Of a stretch of DNA of 64,000 bases, positions 1-8,870 are shown one piece after another (the stretch's first letter is position 1; every line of letters starts with the position of its first letter). The notes beneath the pieces are model-generated. The model was not told the origin of the DNA, searched no databases, and worked only from the letters and a program-made list of their open reading frames with translations. Both the position numbers and the translations under genes were made by a program. Origin of the DNA: Mesorhizobium sp. WSM3859 (GTDB lineage Bacteria > Pseudomonadota > Alphaproteobacteria > Rhizobiales > Rhizobiaceae); assembly GCF_002295065.1 (NCBI RefSeq), contig NZ_NSGG01000018.1:1-64000 (forward strand). Direction: 5' to 3'.

Positions 1-76
1 AAGCGATTCGTGTGTCATCCCCAGCGTAGAATCACAACCGATTCCGCACTGCAATGCCTATCTTAGCGCCTATGCC

Positions 77-122
77 CTTGTGGGGGAGATGGCCGGCAGG
101 CCAGAGGGGGCGCTGTCCCGCC
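77..122. repeat. Intergenic palindromic repeat unit (family A, single)
   Basis: One unit of the commonest repeat in the window: a G-run arm, then GAGATGGCCGGCAGGCCAGA and a run of G, ending in the tail GCTGTCCCGCC. The same unit with small changes recurs near 22.6, 40.4 and 61.5 kb. No inverted partner is seen in the 76 bases to its left. It lies just downstream of the ABC permease. Confidence 0.8.
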
Positions 123-162
123 AGCCTTCGGCTTTTGTGCGCGCAGGGTATCTTCCGTGATT

Positions 163-1299
163 TCAGTCCAAAGTCCGCCTGAACCGCACCAGGGCCACGC
201 CGGCAAACAGCGCCACGAACACCGCCAGCCAGCCGATTTCCGTCGCCACCGCCGGCAGCTCGGCGCCCTTCAGCATGACCGCGCGGGTGATGCGCAGGAA
301 ATGCGTCAGCGGGAAGATCTCGCCAAAGGCCTGCGCCCAGCCCGGCATGCCGCGATAGGGGAACATGAAGCCGGAGAGCAGCAGCGAAGGCAGGAAGAAG
401 AAGAAGGTCAGCTGCATGGCCTGCATCTGCGAGCGGGCCATGGTCGAGATCGTATAGCCGAGCAGCACCAGCGAAAGCACGAAGACCAGCACCGAGGAGA
501 GCAGCAGCGTCAGGCTGCCGACGAAGGGGATGCCGAACAGGAGCTTCGCCGCCACCAGCACCACCACCACCTGCACGGCGCCGACCACAAGGTAAGGCAG
601 CACCTTGCCCAGCATGATCTCCAGTGGGCTCGAGGGCATGGCGAGCAGGTTTTCCATCGTGCCGCGCTCGGTTTCCCGGGTCAGCGCCATGGCCGTCATC
701 ATCACCATGGTCATCTGCAGGATGACGCCGAGCAGGCCGGGCACGATGTTGTATTGCGAGACGCCTTCCGGATTGTAGCGCCGGTGCACTACGACATCGA
801 GCTGGCCGCGCGCCGCTTCCCTGGCCGCGTCCTGGGTGCCCTGGGCTCTGAGCAGCGCCTGGCCGGCAACGGTGCTGAGCGTGGAGATGGCGCCGCTGGC
901 GACGGACGGGTCGGTGGCGTCGGCCTCGATCAGGATCTGCGGATTGTCGCCGCGCTCCACCCGGTGCGCGAAATCGGCGGGAATGGTGACGACGAAGGAG
1001 ACGTCGCCCCGCGCCATCAGGAACTCGGCTTGCGCCGCACTTTGCGCCACATGGTCGAAGCGGTAGTAGCCGGTGGTCTGCAGCGCCGAGACCATCGCCC
1101 GCGTGTAGGGATCGCTGCTGGTCGCCACAAGCGCGGCCGGCAGGCTCTTCGGGTCGTTGTTGATCGCAAAGCCGAACAGCACGAGCTGCATCAGCGGCAC
1201 GCCCAGCATCATGGCGAAGGTGATGCGGTCGCGCCGCATCTGGATGAACTCCTTGATGAGCAGCGCGCCCAGCCTGGCGAAGGAGAAGATCGCGTTCAT
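163..1299 (-). CDS. ABC-2 type export permease (YbhS/YbhR-like)
   Basis: Inner-membrane permease of an ABC exporter, 378 aa. It has one hydrophobic helix near residues 28-46, a soluble loop to about residue 175, and then five or so helices to the C-terminus, which is the usual layout of YbhS/YbhR-type permeases. The segment TERGTMENLL near residue 230 is the conserved coupling motif of the family. Its ATG overlaps the stop of the ATPase gene upstream (ATGA, 1296-1299), so it is the last gene of a four-gene operon. E. coli ybhGFSR has two permeases. Here only one is visible and repeat DNA follows, so a homodimer is likely (inference). Substrate unknown. Confidence 0.88.
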   Translation of the reverse strand: MNAIFSFARLGALLIKEFIQMRRDRITFAMMLGVPLMQLVLFGFAINNDPKSLPAALVATSSDPYTRAMVSALQTTGYYRFDHVAQSAAQAEFLMARGDVSFVVTIPADFAHRVERGDNPQILIEADATDPSVASGAISTLSTVAGQALLRAQGTQDAAREAARGQLDVVVHRRYNPEGVSQYNIVPGLLGVILQMTMVMMTAMALTRETERGTMENLLAMPSSPLEIMLGKVLPYLVVGAVQVVVVLVAAKLLFGIPFVGSLTLLLSSVLVFVLSLVLLGYTISTMARSQMQAMQLTFFFFLPSLLLSGFMFPYRGMPGWAQAFGEIFPLTHFLRITRAVMLKGAELPAVATEIGWLAVFVALFAGVALVRFRRTLD

Positions 1300-2216
1300 G
1301 CCATATTGTCCTTCGAGCCGGACATGAACTGGATGAACACATCCTCGAGGCTGGTCTCGCCCGGCGTCACCGTCACGTCCTTGTGCTCCTTCTCGACGAC
1401 GGCAAGCGCCTTCTCCAGCGCCGCCTTGTCGGAGCCCACGACATGCAGCGTCGCGCCGAACGGCGCCACCTGGTCGACGGCCGGCCGCCCTTGCAGCGCC
1501 GCGGCCACCTGGTCGAGCCGCGGCCCATGCAGCACGAACGTGGTCAGCCCGGCATTCCTCACCACTTCGTCGACCGTGCCGCTGGCAAGCATCTTGCCAT
1601 AGGAGATGTAGCTGATGCGGTGGCAGCGCTCGGCCTCGTCCATGTAGTGGGTGGAGACGAGCACCGTCAGACCGCCGCCGGCGAGGCGATGGATCTCGTC
1701 CCAGAACTCGCGCCGCGCCTTCGGGTCGACGCCGGCCGTCGGTTCGTCGAGCAGCAGCAGCTTCGGCTTGTGCATGATGCAGGCCGCCAGCGCCAGCCGC
1801 TGCTTCCAGCCGCCGGAAAGCGTGCCGGCCAGCTGGTTGCGGCGGCTCGCCAGGCCGAGCTCTTCCAGCGTCCTCGCCACATATTGCTCGACCGGCTTCA
1901 GCCGGTAGAGCCGCGCCACGAATTCAAGATTCTCGCCGATCGTCAGATCCTCGTAGAACGAGAATTTCTGCGTCATGTAGCCGACTTCGCGCTTGATCCT
2001 GAGCGCGTCGGTGCGGATGTCGAAGCCCAGCACCGTGCCGTTGCCCTCGTCGGGCGTAAGCAGCCCGCACATGATGCGGATGGTCGTCGTCTTGCCCGAG
2101 CCGTTCGGCCCGAGGAAGCCGACGATCTCGCCTTCGGCGACCGTCATCGTCACATGGTCGACGACAGTCTTGTCGCCGAAGCGCTTGACGAGGCCGTGGA
2201 CGTCGATGGCATTCAT
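1296..2216 (-). CDS. ABC transporter ATP-binding protein (YbhF-like, single domain)
   Basis: ATPase subunit of the exporter, 306 aa. Walker A GPNGSGKTTT lies at about residues 36-45, the signature reads LSGGW instead of LSGGQ, and Walker B is LLLLDEP followed by TAGVDP. A C-terminal domain of about 80 aa follows. The start at 2216 is chosen because it overlaps the HlyD stop (ATGA) and gives a normal N-terminus; the same frame stays open further upstream but there it only shadows the HlyD gene. E. coli YbhF carries two ATPase domains in tandem; this protein has one. The exported compound cannot be read from sequence. Confidence 0.9.
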   Translation of the reverse strand: MNAIDVHGLVKRFGDKTVVDHVTMTVAEGEIVGFLGPNGSGKTTTIRIMCGLLTPDEGNGTVLGFDIRTDALRIKREVGYMTQKFSFYEDLTIGENLEFVARLYRLKPVEQYVARTLEELGLASRRNQLAGTLSGGWKQRLALAACIMHKPKLLLLDEPTAGVDPKARREFWDEIHRLAGGGLTVLVSTHYMDEAERCHRISYISYGKMLASGTVDEVVRNAGLTTFVLHGPRLDQVAAALQGRPAVDQVAPFGATLHVVGSDKAALEKALAVVEKEHKDVTVTPGETSLEDVFIQFMSGSKDNMA

Positions 2217-3166
2217 TGCCCGAGATCCGCGAGATCGACATCGACGATCTGGCCGGGCTGCAGCGGCCCGGCATCGCCCTCCGGCCGCGCCTCGACGAGA
2301 TAGACCAGCTTCTGCCGGTTCTCGAGCGAGTAGATCACCGGTGGGGTGAATTCCGGATCGGGCGAGACATAGCTGACGCGCGCCTTCAATCCCGTCCCGC
2401 AGCCGTCGCAGTGGACATTGAGTCCGGTGCCGACCTTGACCGACGAGAACGCGCTTTCGGGGACATAGACACTGAGCTTCACGGCGCCGTCCGGCAGGAT
2501 CGAGATCACCGGCGCCGTCGGCCCGGCGGTGTCGCCGGGATTGCGGATCACGTCGTTGACGCGTCCGGGCGAGGGCGCGGTCAGCACCCGCTTCGACAGC
2601 CGCCACTCAGCCTGCCGCAGGGCCGACTGCGCCTGCTTGACCTGGTTGTCGGCGGCCTTGATGGTTTCAGTCCGCGCCGGCAGGTTGCCGACGGCGAGAT
2701 TGGCTTCCGCCTGACCGACCTGGGCATTGGCCGTCTCCAGCGAGGCCGAGGCGGTGTCGTAGTCGGCCTGTGTGCCGGTGCCGCGCTTGTAGAGGTCGCT
2801 GGCGCGGTCATATTTGCGCTTGGCGTCGGCGGCCTGGGCTTTCGCCATGTCGACCTCGGCCCTCAGCACGGCGATTTCCTCGGGACGCTTGCCGACCTGC
2901 AGGTCGGCAAGCTGCGCCTGCGCCTGGGCGAGCGCGGCCTCGGCCTGCGCCACCTCGATCCTCGCGTCGGCATCCTCGAGCGTCGCCACGGCCGCGCCGG
3001 TCTCGACGCGGTCGCCGCGCCTCACCGTAACCGTCGCCACCTGGGCCACTTCGATCGGCGCCATCAGCACATATTCGCCCTCGACATAGCCGACGGCCAA
3101 AGGTGCGGCCGGCGCGCAGGCGCCGAACAGCTGGGCCGCGAGCGGCAACGAACAGAGAAAGCTCAT
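2213..3166 (-). CDS. HlyD-family periplasmic adaptor (YbhG-like)
   Basis: Membrane-fusion subunit linking the inner-membrane exporter to the outer envelope, 317 aa. A short hydrophobic N-terminus ends in LFGAC, which resembles a loose lipobox, so membrane anchoring by lipid or helix is possible. A biotinyl/lipoyl-like half (VTVRRGDRVETG), a long Ala/Gln-rich coiled coil at roughly residues 65-190 and the second lipoyl half (TAPSPGRVNDV) follow in normal order. The start at 3166 overlaps the TetR stop (ATGA). It is the second gene of a tightly coupled regulator-adaptor-ATPase-permease operon, the same content as the cecR-ybhG-ybhF-ybhS region of E. coli. Confidence 0.88.
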   Translation of the reverse strand: MSFLCSLPLAAQLFGACAPAAPLAVGYVEGEYVLMAPIEVAQVATVTVRRGDRVETGAAVATLEDADARIEVAQAEAALAQAQAQLADLQVGKRPEEIAVLRAEVDMAKAQAADAKRKYDRASDLYKRGTGTQADYDTASASLETANAQVGQAEANLAVGNLPARTETIKAADNQVKQAQSALRQAEWRLSKRVLTAPSPGRVNDVIRNPGDTAGPTAPVISILPDGAVKLSVYVPESAFSSVKVGTGLNVHCDGCGTGLKARVSYVSPDPEFTPPVIYSLENRQKLVYLVEARPEGDAGPLQPGQIVDVDLADLGQ

Positions 3167-3867
3167 GATTTGCCCTTCTTGCCGGCGGCCGGCCTGCGCG
3201 CCGCCAGCATTGCCCTGAGGTTGTCGGTCGTGGCCGCCACCACCATGGCGGCCTCTTCGTCGCCGATCTCGCGCCAACCCATGCGACGCATCACCGCTTC
3301 GCGGCCGATGCGGAAATAGATGACCTGGCCGATCAACGTGAAAACGGTGAGCCGGGTTGCCTCGCTCTCGGCCGGCTCGCCGGTCGCCTGTTCCCAGATC
3401 TGGCACAGCCGGCGATGCGTCGGCTCGAACACGCCGGCATAGATGCGGTCGAGCGCGGCGGTCGGGTGCGAGAGCTCGCGAAGTACGAATTGTACGATCT
3501 CGCCCGCCTGCGGACTGACGACGACGAAGCCCACCATCCGCTCCAGCGCGGCGAAGAGCTGTGCTCTCGCGGCTTCCGGATTTGCCGGGGCGGCCGCCTG
3601 GGCACCGCCCAGCGCCTGGCCGGCGATGCCCTGGATGGTTTCGACGATGAAGTCGGCGGCGGCGGCGCGCAGGCCTTCCTTGCCGCCGAAATGATAGGCG
3701 ATCGAGCCGATATTGGCCTTGGCTTCCGCCGCGATCTGGCGTGTCGAGGTGCCGTCGAAACCCTGCCGCCCGAACAGCTTGAGCGCCGCTTGCACCAGCG
3801 CCGCGCGCGTCTGCTCGGCGGTGGTGGCCTCGCGCTGCTGCCTTTTTGAGTCCAGTTGCTTCTTCAT
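3163..3867 (-). CDS. TetR-family regulator, CecR-like
   Basis: DNA-binding repressor, 234 aa. The helix-turn-helix is at about residues 20-65 (TRAALVQAALKLFGRQGF, then TSTRQIAAEAKANIGSIAYH), and the rest is an all-helical ligand domain of the CecR/YbiH (DUF1956) type. As in E. coli, the gene sits first in an operon with an HlyD adaptor and an ABC-2 exporter. A perfect 26-bp palindrome starts 7 bp upstream of its ATG and is the obvious autoregulatory operator. The inferred role is to release the exporter when a drug-like ligand binds; the ligand is unknown. Confidence 0.87.
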   Translation of the reverse strand: MKKQLDSKRQQREATTAEQTRAALVQAALKLFGRQGFDGTSTRQIAAEAKANIGSIAYHFGGKEGLRAAAADFIVETIQGIAGQALGGAQAAAPANPEAARAQLFAALERMVGFVVVSPQAGEIVQFVLRELSHPTAALDRIYAGVFEPTHRRLCQIWEQATGEPAESEATRLTVFTLIGQVIYFRIGREAVMRRMGWREIGDEEAAMVVAATTDNLRAMLAARRPAAGKKGKS

Positions 3868-3873
3868 GTCGCA

Positions 3874-3899
3874 ACTTTAATCAATCGATTGATTAAAGT
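3874..3899. promoter_or_regulatory. Perfect 26-bp palindrome, probable CecR-like operator
   Basis: Two 13-base arms, ACTTTAATCAATC and its exact complement, meet with no spacer around ATCGAT. The site ends 7 bp before the TetR ATG and lies 60 bp before the divergent CYTH gene, so it could also affect that gene. The palindromic arrangement next to an autoregulated TetR gene supports an operator; binding is inferred. Confidence 0.75.
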
Positions 3900-3958
3900 C
3901 AAATTTGACCTTTGAACCGGCTTGCCTTCCCGGCCCCTACAGGCTTTAGTGCGCGGCC

Positions 3959-4432
3959 ATGGGCAAGGAAGTCGAGCGCAAGTTCCTGGTCTCCAGTTCC
4001 GCCTGGCGCGACGAGGTCGAGGCGGAGATCCGCATTCGCCAGTTCTATGTCGCCGCCCAGCCCGGTCGCACCGTGCGCGTGCGCATCAGCGACGGACGCT
4101 CCGCCGAGCTGACGCTGAAGTTCGGCGACAGGGCGCGCGAGCGCGACGAATTCGAATATTCGATCCCGCTTGCCGAGGCCGAGGAATTGATGGCCTTTGC
4201 CATCGGACGTGTCATCGAGAAGACACGCCACCATGTTAGACACCGCGGCTATCTCTATGAAGTCGATGTTTTCGGCGGCAAGCTCGCGGGTTTGGTGATC
4301 GCGGAGTTGGAGACGCCGGAGGACGTATCTGACGAAATGCTGCCCGACTGGCTCGGTCGCGAGGTCACCGGCGAGTCGAGGTTCTATAACGCTTCGCTGG
4401 CCCTCGGGGGGATTCCGGAGATCGCCGCATGA
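3959..4432 (+). CDS. CYTH domain protein (inorganic triphosphatase-like)
   Basis: Cytosolic metal-dependent phosphohydrolase of the CYTH superfamily, 157 aa, a complete single domain. The diagnostic N-terminal EVERKFLV (ExExK) is at residues 4-11. Alternating charged strands follow, including RVRIS, ELTLKFG and the acidic strand VIAELETPED. Family members hydrolyse tripolyphosphate or thiamine triphosphate; the substrate here is not determined. It overlaps the CHAD gene by ATGA (4429-4432), a pairing that is common for these two domains, often as a fusion. It is divergent from the CecR-like operon. Confidence 0.88.
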   Translation: MGKEVERKFLVSSSAWRDEVEAEIRIRQFYVAAQPGRTVRVRISDGRSAELTLKFGDRARERDEFEYSIPLAEAEELMAFAIGRVIEKTRHHVRHRGYLYEVDVFGGKLAGLVIAELETPEDVSDEMLPDWLGREVTGESRFYNASLALGGIPEIAA

Positions 4433-5358
4433 GCTTCCGCATCGATCCGCGCTTGCCGCTGACCGGCGAGGTCAGGCGCATATTGGCCGACGAGATCGGC
4501 AAGGCCATCGGCCATCTCGAGACCGCGCGCGAGAAGCCGGAGCAGGGCCTGCACAAATGCCGCAAGCGGCTGAAGAGCGTGCGGGCCTTGCTGCGCTTGG
4601 TTCGTTCCGGAGACGAACCGTTCTGCCAGACCGAGAACGAATGTTATAAGCAAGTCTCGGCGCTGCTCGCCGGCCCGCGCGAGGCGACCGCTTTGATCGA
4701 GACCGTCGATCGTCTCGCCGATGCCTTTGCGGAGCAATCGGTCGGCGGCCTCGATTCCGTGCGCGAACGGCTGGTGCTGCGCCAGCACGAGCTCCACGCC
4801 GGCCCGGACCTCGACGCCGCCATCAATGCGGCCGTGGCCGCCTGCCGGGAAGGCCTGGAGCGCATCGACCGGCTGGCGCTGCCCGACCAGCCGGAACAGG
4901 CGGCCGACATCCTGGCCGACGGCGCCCGCACCACCTTGCGGCGGGCGAAGAAGGCGCTGGACAAGGCGCAGTCGCGCGGCGAAGCCGACGATTTTCACGA
5001 TCTGCGCAAGGCGGCCAAGACGCACTCGATGCATCTGTCCTTGCTCGGCCGCTTGTGGCCGACGCCGATCAAGGCGCGACGCAAGGCGGTCGACAGACTC
5101 GGCGAGCAGCTCGGCGAATTGCACGACGTCTTCGTCATGCGCGCGCTGCTCGACGCCGAGGGCGAGCCGCTCGGCCCCGCCGATGAAACGAAGCTTCTGC
5201 GCAAGCTGTTGAAGCGCTCCGAAAAGAGCCTGACCAAGGCCTGCCTCGCCGATGCCGCGGAGCTCTTCGGCGACAGCCCGAAACGCTCGGCCAAAAGGCT
5301 CGCCCGCAAGGCGCGCGACGACATCGCTGCGCCGCAGGAAGAAGCGAAGGCGGCCTGA
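4429..5358 (+). CDS. CHAD domain protein
   Basis: All-helical, strongly basic CHAD protein, 309 aa. The two conserved histidine-containing helices are visible: GLHKCRKRLKSVRALLRLVR near residue 40 and DFHDLRKAAKTHSMHLSLL near residue 190. CHAD domains bind inorganic polyphosphate and often accompany CYTH triphosphatases. Here the two domains are separate, translationally coupled genes. The lysine-rich C-terminus (KRSAKRLARKARDD) would suit polyanion binding. The polyphosphate role is inferred from the family and the neighbour. Confidence 0.88.
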   Translation: MSFRIDPRLPLTGEVRRILADEIGKAIGHLETAREKPEQGLHKCRKRLKSVRALLRLVRSGDEPFCQTENECYKQVSALLAGPREATALIETVDRLADAFAEQSVGGLDSVRERLVLRQHELHAGPDLDAAINAAVAACREGLERIDRLALPDQPEQAADILADGARTTLRRAKKALDKAQSRGEADDFHDLRKAAKTHSMHLSLLGRLWPTPIKARRKAVDRLGEQLGELHDVFVMRALLDAEGEPLGPADETKLLRKLLKRSEKSLTKACLADAAELFGDSPKRSAKRLARKARDDIAAPQEEAKAA

Positions 5359-5467
5359 TCACGGCGCTCGTGCACGTGATGGCTTTCGGCCTGGGTCAGG
5401 ACATGCCCCTATGGCGGGAGCTACTGCTATCCGGACGACGTGCAGGCTTTTCGCATGGCGGCCTGTA

Positions 5468-6844
5468 TCAGGCTGAAACCGCAACAGCGCCTTGGTCCTC
5501 GGCTCTGTGCTCGACCCAGACATGGACCGGTTCGTCCCGACCGCGGACGCTGACCGGCCCATGATCGCGCGCATTCAACTGTGTCGTGGGCGATTCCGCC
5601 TTTGCGGCCTCTATCAGTCGTGACCCAAAGCAGATATTCGCCCGAAGCTCGCGGCAGAGCGCCTGCAAACGGCTGGCGACATTGACGGTGTCGCCGACCA
5701 CCGCGAAGGACAGATTACGCTCGCTGCCGACCGCGCCGATGACGACTGCGCCATATTGCGCACCGATACGAACGTCCAGCGGCGGGTATCCCCTGGACAC
5801 ACGCTGCACATTCCATGCTTCGACAGCGGCGACTATCGCTTCAGCGCACTTGATGGCCCGGGTCGCGTCGTCATGGCTGGTCTGCGGAACTCCGAATGTC
5901 GCCATGATGCAATCGCCGATATAGTTGTCCACGGTGCCATGGTGATCGAAGACGACCTGCTCCATCCGGCGGTGGAACTGACGCAAAAGTTCGAACACTG
6001 CTTCGGCCGGATTATCCTCGGAATAGTGTGTGAAGCCGACGATGTCGGCGAACAGCACCGCGATATCCTGCCGGCGGACGGGGCCGAAGGGCTCGTCATC
6101 CGTGGCGAGCTGGTCGACCACATTGGGCGAAAAATGCCGGGCGAGATTGGCGCGGGCGCGCTCCGCCTTGACATAGTCTTCCGAGAGACGCCGTGAACGG
6201 GAGACGACCAGCGCCATGATCGCGCCGATGATCAACACAACCAACACGTTGGTCGCCTGCGTGAACGTATCGACGAAATTGGGATTGAGATAGAGGTTCA
6301 GTCGCTCTGCTATCGGCAGCGAATAGAGGTTCGTCGCCGGAATGACGGTTCCCGGATCAAGGATCACCCATCCCACGCCAGTCGCCCAAGTGAAGGCGGC
6401 GAGCGCGCCGAGATAGAGCGCCAATCGTGGCGAAAGGGTCAGCGCGCCAAGGCATACGAAAATCAGCAGGTATTTGAAGCTACCCTCGCGCAGTTGCATC
6501 GCAGCCGGCGTGACCTCCGGGGAAAACGGGTTGGGCGTGACCAGCAGAACGGTCAACAGGATGATGTCCAGCGTGCCGACCAGGTAACCGATCCACCATG
6601 GCGCCGTGGGGCGGCGCTCAAAGAGAAACTGGATCAGGCCGACGAGTTGGAACAGCACGAGGCCCGCCAGCACGAAGAGCAGCGCGGCATCCCAGCGACT
6701 GATCAATGAAAAAAAGCAGAAGATCGCGGCGAGCGATGCGGTACGTGCCCAGAACTGCAATCCAGCACCTTGCCGCTCTGCGCGCTCCCGCAATTTTTGC
6801 AGGCGCGAATAGCGGCGAAGTTCGAGTGTTGGCGCGGTCGGCAT
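5468..6844 (-). CDS. Membrane-bound class III adenylate/guanylate cyclase
   Basis: Probable cyclic-nucleotide synthase, 458 aa from the ATG at 6844 (an upstream in-frame ATG at 6886 is less likely). About six membrane helices fill residues 35-240, followed by a short linker and a cyclase domain at roughly 260-455. Metal-binding Asp residues are seen in LFADIVGF and YIGDCIMATFG, and the transition-state Asn/Arg pair in GDTVNVASRL. The position that is normally the adenine-selecting Lys before IGD reads Asn-Tyr (DNYIGD), so substrate preference is uncertain. It is convergent with the CHAD gene. No cNMP receptor is adjacent; a cNMP-binding protein is encoded at 52.9 kb. Confidence 0.86.
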   Translation of the reverse strand: MPTAPTLELRRYSRLQKLRERAERQGAGLQFWARTASLAAIFCFFSLISRWDAALLFVLAGLVLFQLVGLIQFLFERRPTAPWWIGYLVGTLDIILLTVLLVTPNPFSPEVTPAAMQLREGSFKYLLIFVCLGALTLSPRLALYLGALAAFTWATGVGWVILDPGTVIPATNLYSLPIAERLNLYLNPNFVDTFTQATNVLVVLIIGAIMALVVSRSRRLSEDYVKAERARANLARHFSPNVVDQLATDDEPFGPVRRQDIAVLFADIVGFTHYSEDNPAEAVFELLRQFHRRMEQVVFDHHGTVDNYIGDCIMATFGVPQTSHDDATRAIKCAEAIVAAVEAWNVQRVSRGYPPLDVRIGAQYGAVVIGAVGSERNLSFAVVGDTVNVASRLQALCRELRANICFGSRLIEAAKAESPTTQLNARDHGPVSVRGRDEPVHVWVEHRAEDQGAVAVSA

Positions 6845-7039
6845 TGGATCACTTCGATTTCGCATTCGGCAAACCCGCCCCACCACTGTCCGGCAAATCA
6901 GTGCGTGAATTCTATCATGAATGTTGATGCCGGATTTCTATTCTATCCCGACGGTCGGCGTCACCGGCGGCGATCCGCGCCGACGGAGCGGCGCGCGACA
7001 AGCTCGACCGCCAGATGCAATCCTGCTCAAGATGAATGG

Positions 7040-7834
7040 TCAGGCCGGCAAGGGGCGGCGTCCCTTTGCAGGAGCGGCGGCCTGGGCGCCGGCGTCGCGC
7101 GGATGCGGCCCGATCGGCATGATCGCCGGAAACGGTGTCGCCCCGAAGGCAAAGGTCCATTTGTAGCCGGTGAGCTGTTCCTCCGGCGTGGTGTGCTGGT
7201 CGTGATGGGCAAGCAGCCTGGCGCGTTCGGCGAGCTCGTCGGCCTCGCGGCGCAGCATCTCGGCCGTTTGCGGCCGCATGCGCCGGGAAAAGCTGATGAA
7301 GGTCGCGGCATGCTCCATATGGCCGAGCGCCCAGCCGACAAAATTCTTGTTGGTCATCTCGAAATGCGGCTTCAGCGGCCCCTCGAAATCCCACTGGATC
7401 GGCGTGTCGACCAGCAGCCTTGCCGAAAGACCGCGCCCCAGCGTCACCAGCCCGAGCTCCTCGAGATCGCGCAGATAGAGGAACATCGAGGCTTCGCTAA
7501 GGCCTTGCGAGCGCATGATGCCCTCGGGCGTGAATTTCTCCGACAGCATGATGAAGACGAAAAGCAGCGCCGGTCGCGCCGCCAGCCGGCGCTCGATCTC
7601 CGGCGAAACGCGGTTGGCCGGGCCCGGCCCGCGGTTCATCGCGCCGAGCACGTTCTCCAGCTCGACATCGGCCGCGGCGCAGATCTCCATCAGCCGGTCG
7701 AGCTTGCAGTTCCGCTCATGGAATATCCGCTTCACCGTCGGCTCGGAAACGCCCATGCGCTCGGCCAGCGTCCGGTAGGTCAGGCCCTTGGCCTTCAGCG
7801 TGCGTTTCAGCGCCTCGAAGATCGGACCGTTCAT
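7040..7834 (-). CDS. XRE-family transcriptional regulator
   Basis: 264-aa regulator. The N-terminal XRE helix-turn-helix covers residues 8-65 (GLTYRTLAERMGVSEPTVKR). A larger C-terminal region may hold a second winged-helix-like segment (ILSEKF-type through DLEELGLVTLGRG, residues 95-140) and an alpha-helical tail. The last 20 residues are Ala/Pro/Arg-rich and probably disordered. It is divergent from the secreted beta-propeller gene, with an inverted repeat GTATCG-N5-CGATAC between them. Target genes are not known. Confidence 0.8.
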   Translation of the reverse strand: MNGPIFEALKRTLKAKGLTYRTLAERMGVSEPTVKRIFHERNCKLDRLMEICAAADVELENVLGAMNRGPGPANRVSPEIERRLAARPALLFVFIMLSEKFTPEGIMRSQGLSEASMFLYLRDLEELGLVTLGRGLSARLLVDTPIQWDFEGPLKPHFEMTNKNFVGWALGHMEHAATFISFSRRMRPQTAEMLRREADELAERARLLAHHDQHTTPEEQLTGYKWTFAFGATPFPAIMPIGPHPRDAGAQAAAPAKGRRPLPA

Positions 7835-7860
7835 GGACTGCGCCTCTTTCGTGCGGTTTG

Positions 7861-7877
7861 GTATCGGAGCGCGATAC
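7861..7877. promoter_or_regulatory. Inverted repeat between divergent XRE and beta-propeller genes
   Basis: GTATCG and CGATAC are separated by 5 bp, 26 bp upstream of the XRE start. A further GTATCG half-site lies at 7903-7908, closer to the divergent gene. The position fits an autoregulatory operator; binding is inferred. Confidence 0.4.
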
Positions 7878-7947
7878 TAGCCTCATTCCTGCTTTCCGAG
7901 AAGTATCGAAAATCCTAGCTCTCCTTCGTCATCACAGGAGAGCACTC

Positions 7948-8802
7948 ATGAAACGTCTGATCGCCTCAACCATCATCGCCGTTGCGGCCCTGTCTGTCGC
8001 GCAGGCCGGCGAGCTCTGGCGTAGCACCGGTTTCGAGCAGCCGGAATCCGCGCTTGTCGACGCCGCCCACAACCGCATTGTCGTCTCGAACATTGCCGGC
8101 AATCCCGGCGCGGCGGACGGCAATGGCTATTTGTCGCTGCTGTCGATGGACGGCAAGGTCATCGCGCGCCGCTGGGTGGACGGCATGGACGCGCCCAAGG
8201 GCATGGCGATCGCCGGCGGCAAGCTCTACGCCGCTGACATCACCAAGGTGCGCGTCGTCGATCTCGCCAGCGGCAAGCTGATCGAGACCATCGACGTGCC
8301 GGGCTCTGTCTTCCTCAACGATATGACGCAGGACAGCGCTGGCAAGGTCTATGTGAGCGACATGCTGGCCGACACGATCTACCGGATCGATGGCGACAAG
8401 CCGGAGTTGTTCGTCAAGGACCCGTTGCTTGCTTCGCCCAATGGCGTCTTCGCCGATGGCGACAGGCTGATCGTCGCGTCGTGGGGGAAGGGCATCAACA
8501 AGGCCGATTTCAGCACCGCCGAGCCCGGCGGATTGCTGTCGGTCGACCTCGCCACGAAGACGATCACGCCGCTGCCCGGCGCTCAAAACTTCGCCGATCT
8601 CGACGGCGTCATCGCCATAGGCGACACCATCTACGCCACCGCCTACATGACCGGCACGCTTTACAGCTACAAGCCCGGCGGCAAGCCGGAAGCGGTGACG
8701 AAGTTCAAGCCGGGCAGCGCCGACATCGGCACGGACGGCAAGGCGACCATCTTCGTGCCGCTGATGGGCGAGGGCGAAGTCGCGGCGCTTATGACTGACT
8801 GA
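7948..8802 (+). CDS. Secreted SMP-30/gluconolactonase-like beta-propeller protein
   Basis: 284-aa periplasmic protein. A Sec signal peptide covers residues 1-20 (LIASTIIAVAALSVAQA) and is followed by repeated beta-propeller blades such as KLYAADITKVRVVDLASGK and KVYVSDMLADTIYRIDGDK, typical of SMP-30/lactonase-like proteins. The start at 7948 is set by the CAGGAG ribosome-binding site at 7935-7940; the frame is open further upstream. No substrate can be assigned. It is divergent from the XRE regulator, which may control it. Confidence 0.8.
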   Translation: MKRLIASTIIAVAALSVAQAGELWRSTGFEQPESALVDAAHNRIVVSNIAGNPGAADGNGYLSLLSMDGKVIARRWVDGMDAPKGMAIAGGKLYAADITKVRVVDLASGKLIETIDVPGSVFLNDMTQDSAGKVYVSDMLADTIYRIDGDKPELFVKDPLLASPNGVFADGDRLIVASWGKGINKADFSTAEPGGLLSVDLATKTITPLPGAQNFADLDGVIAIGDTIYATAYMTGTLYSYKPGGKPEAVTKFKPGSADIGTDGKATIFVPLMGEGEVAALMTD

Positions 8803-8870
8803 GATCGGTCGCGGCGGAAACGGCGTCTATCGGGATTGGACCGGCGTTCACCCCGCCGCCTGGCAGCGCT

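Noticed and set aside
5370..5564. Small plus-strand frame between CHAD and cyclase genes
   Set aside because: It overlaps the cyclase 3' end in antisense and has no ribosome-binding site or protein-like composition.
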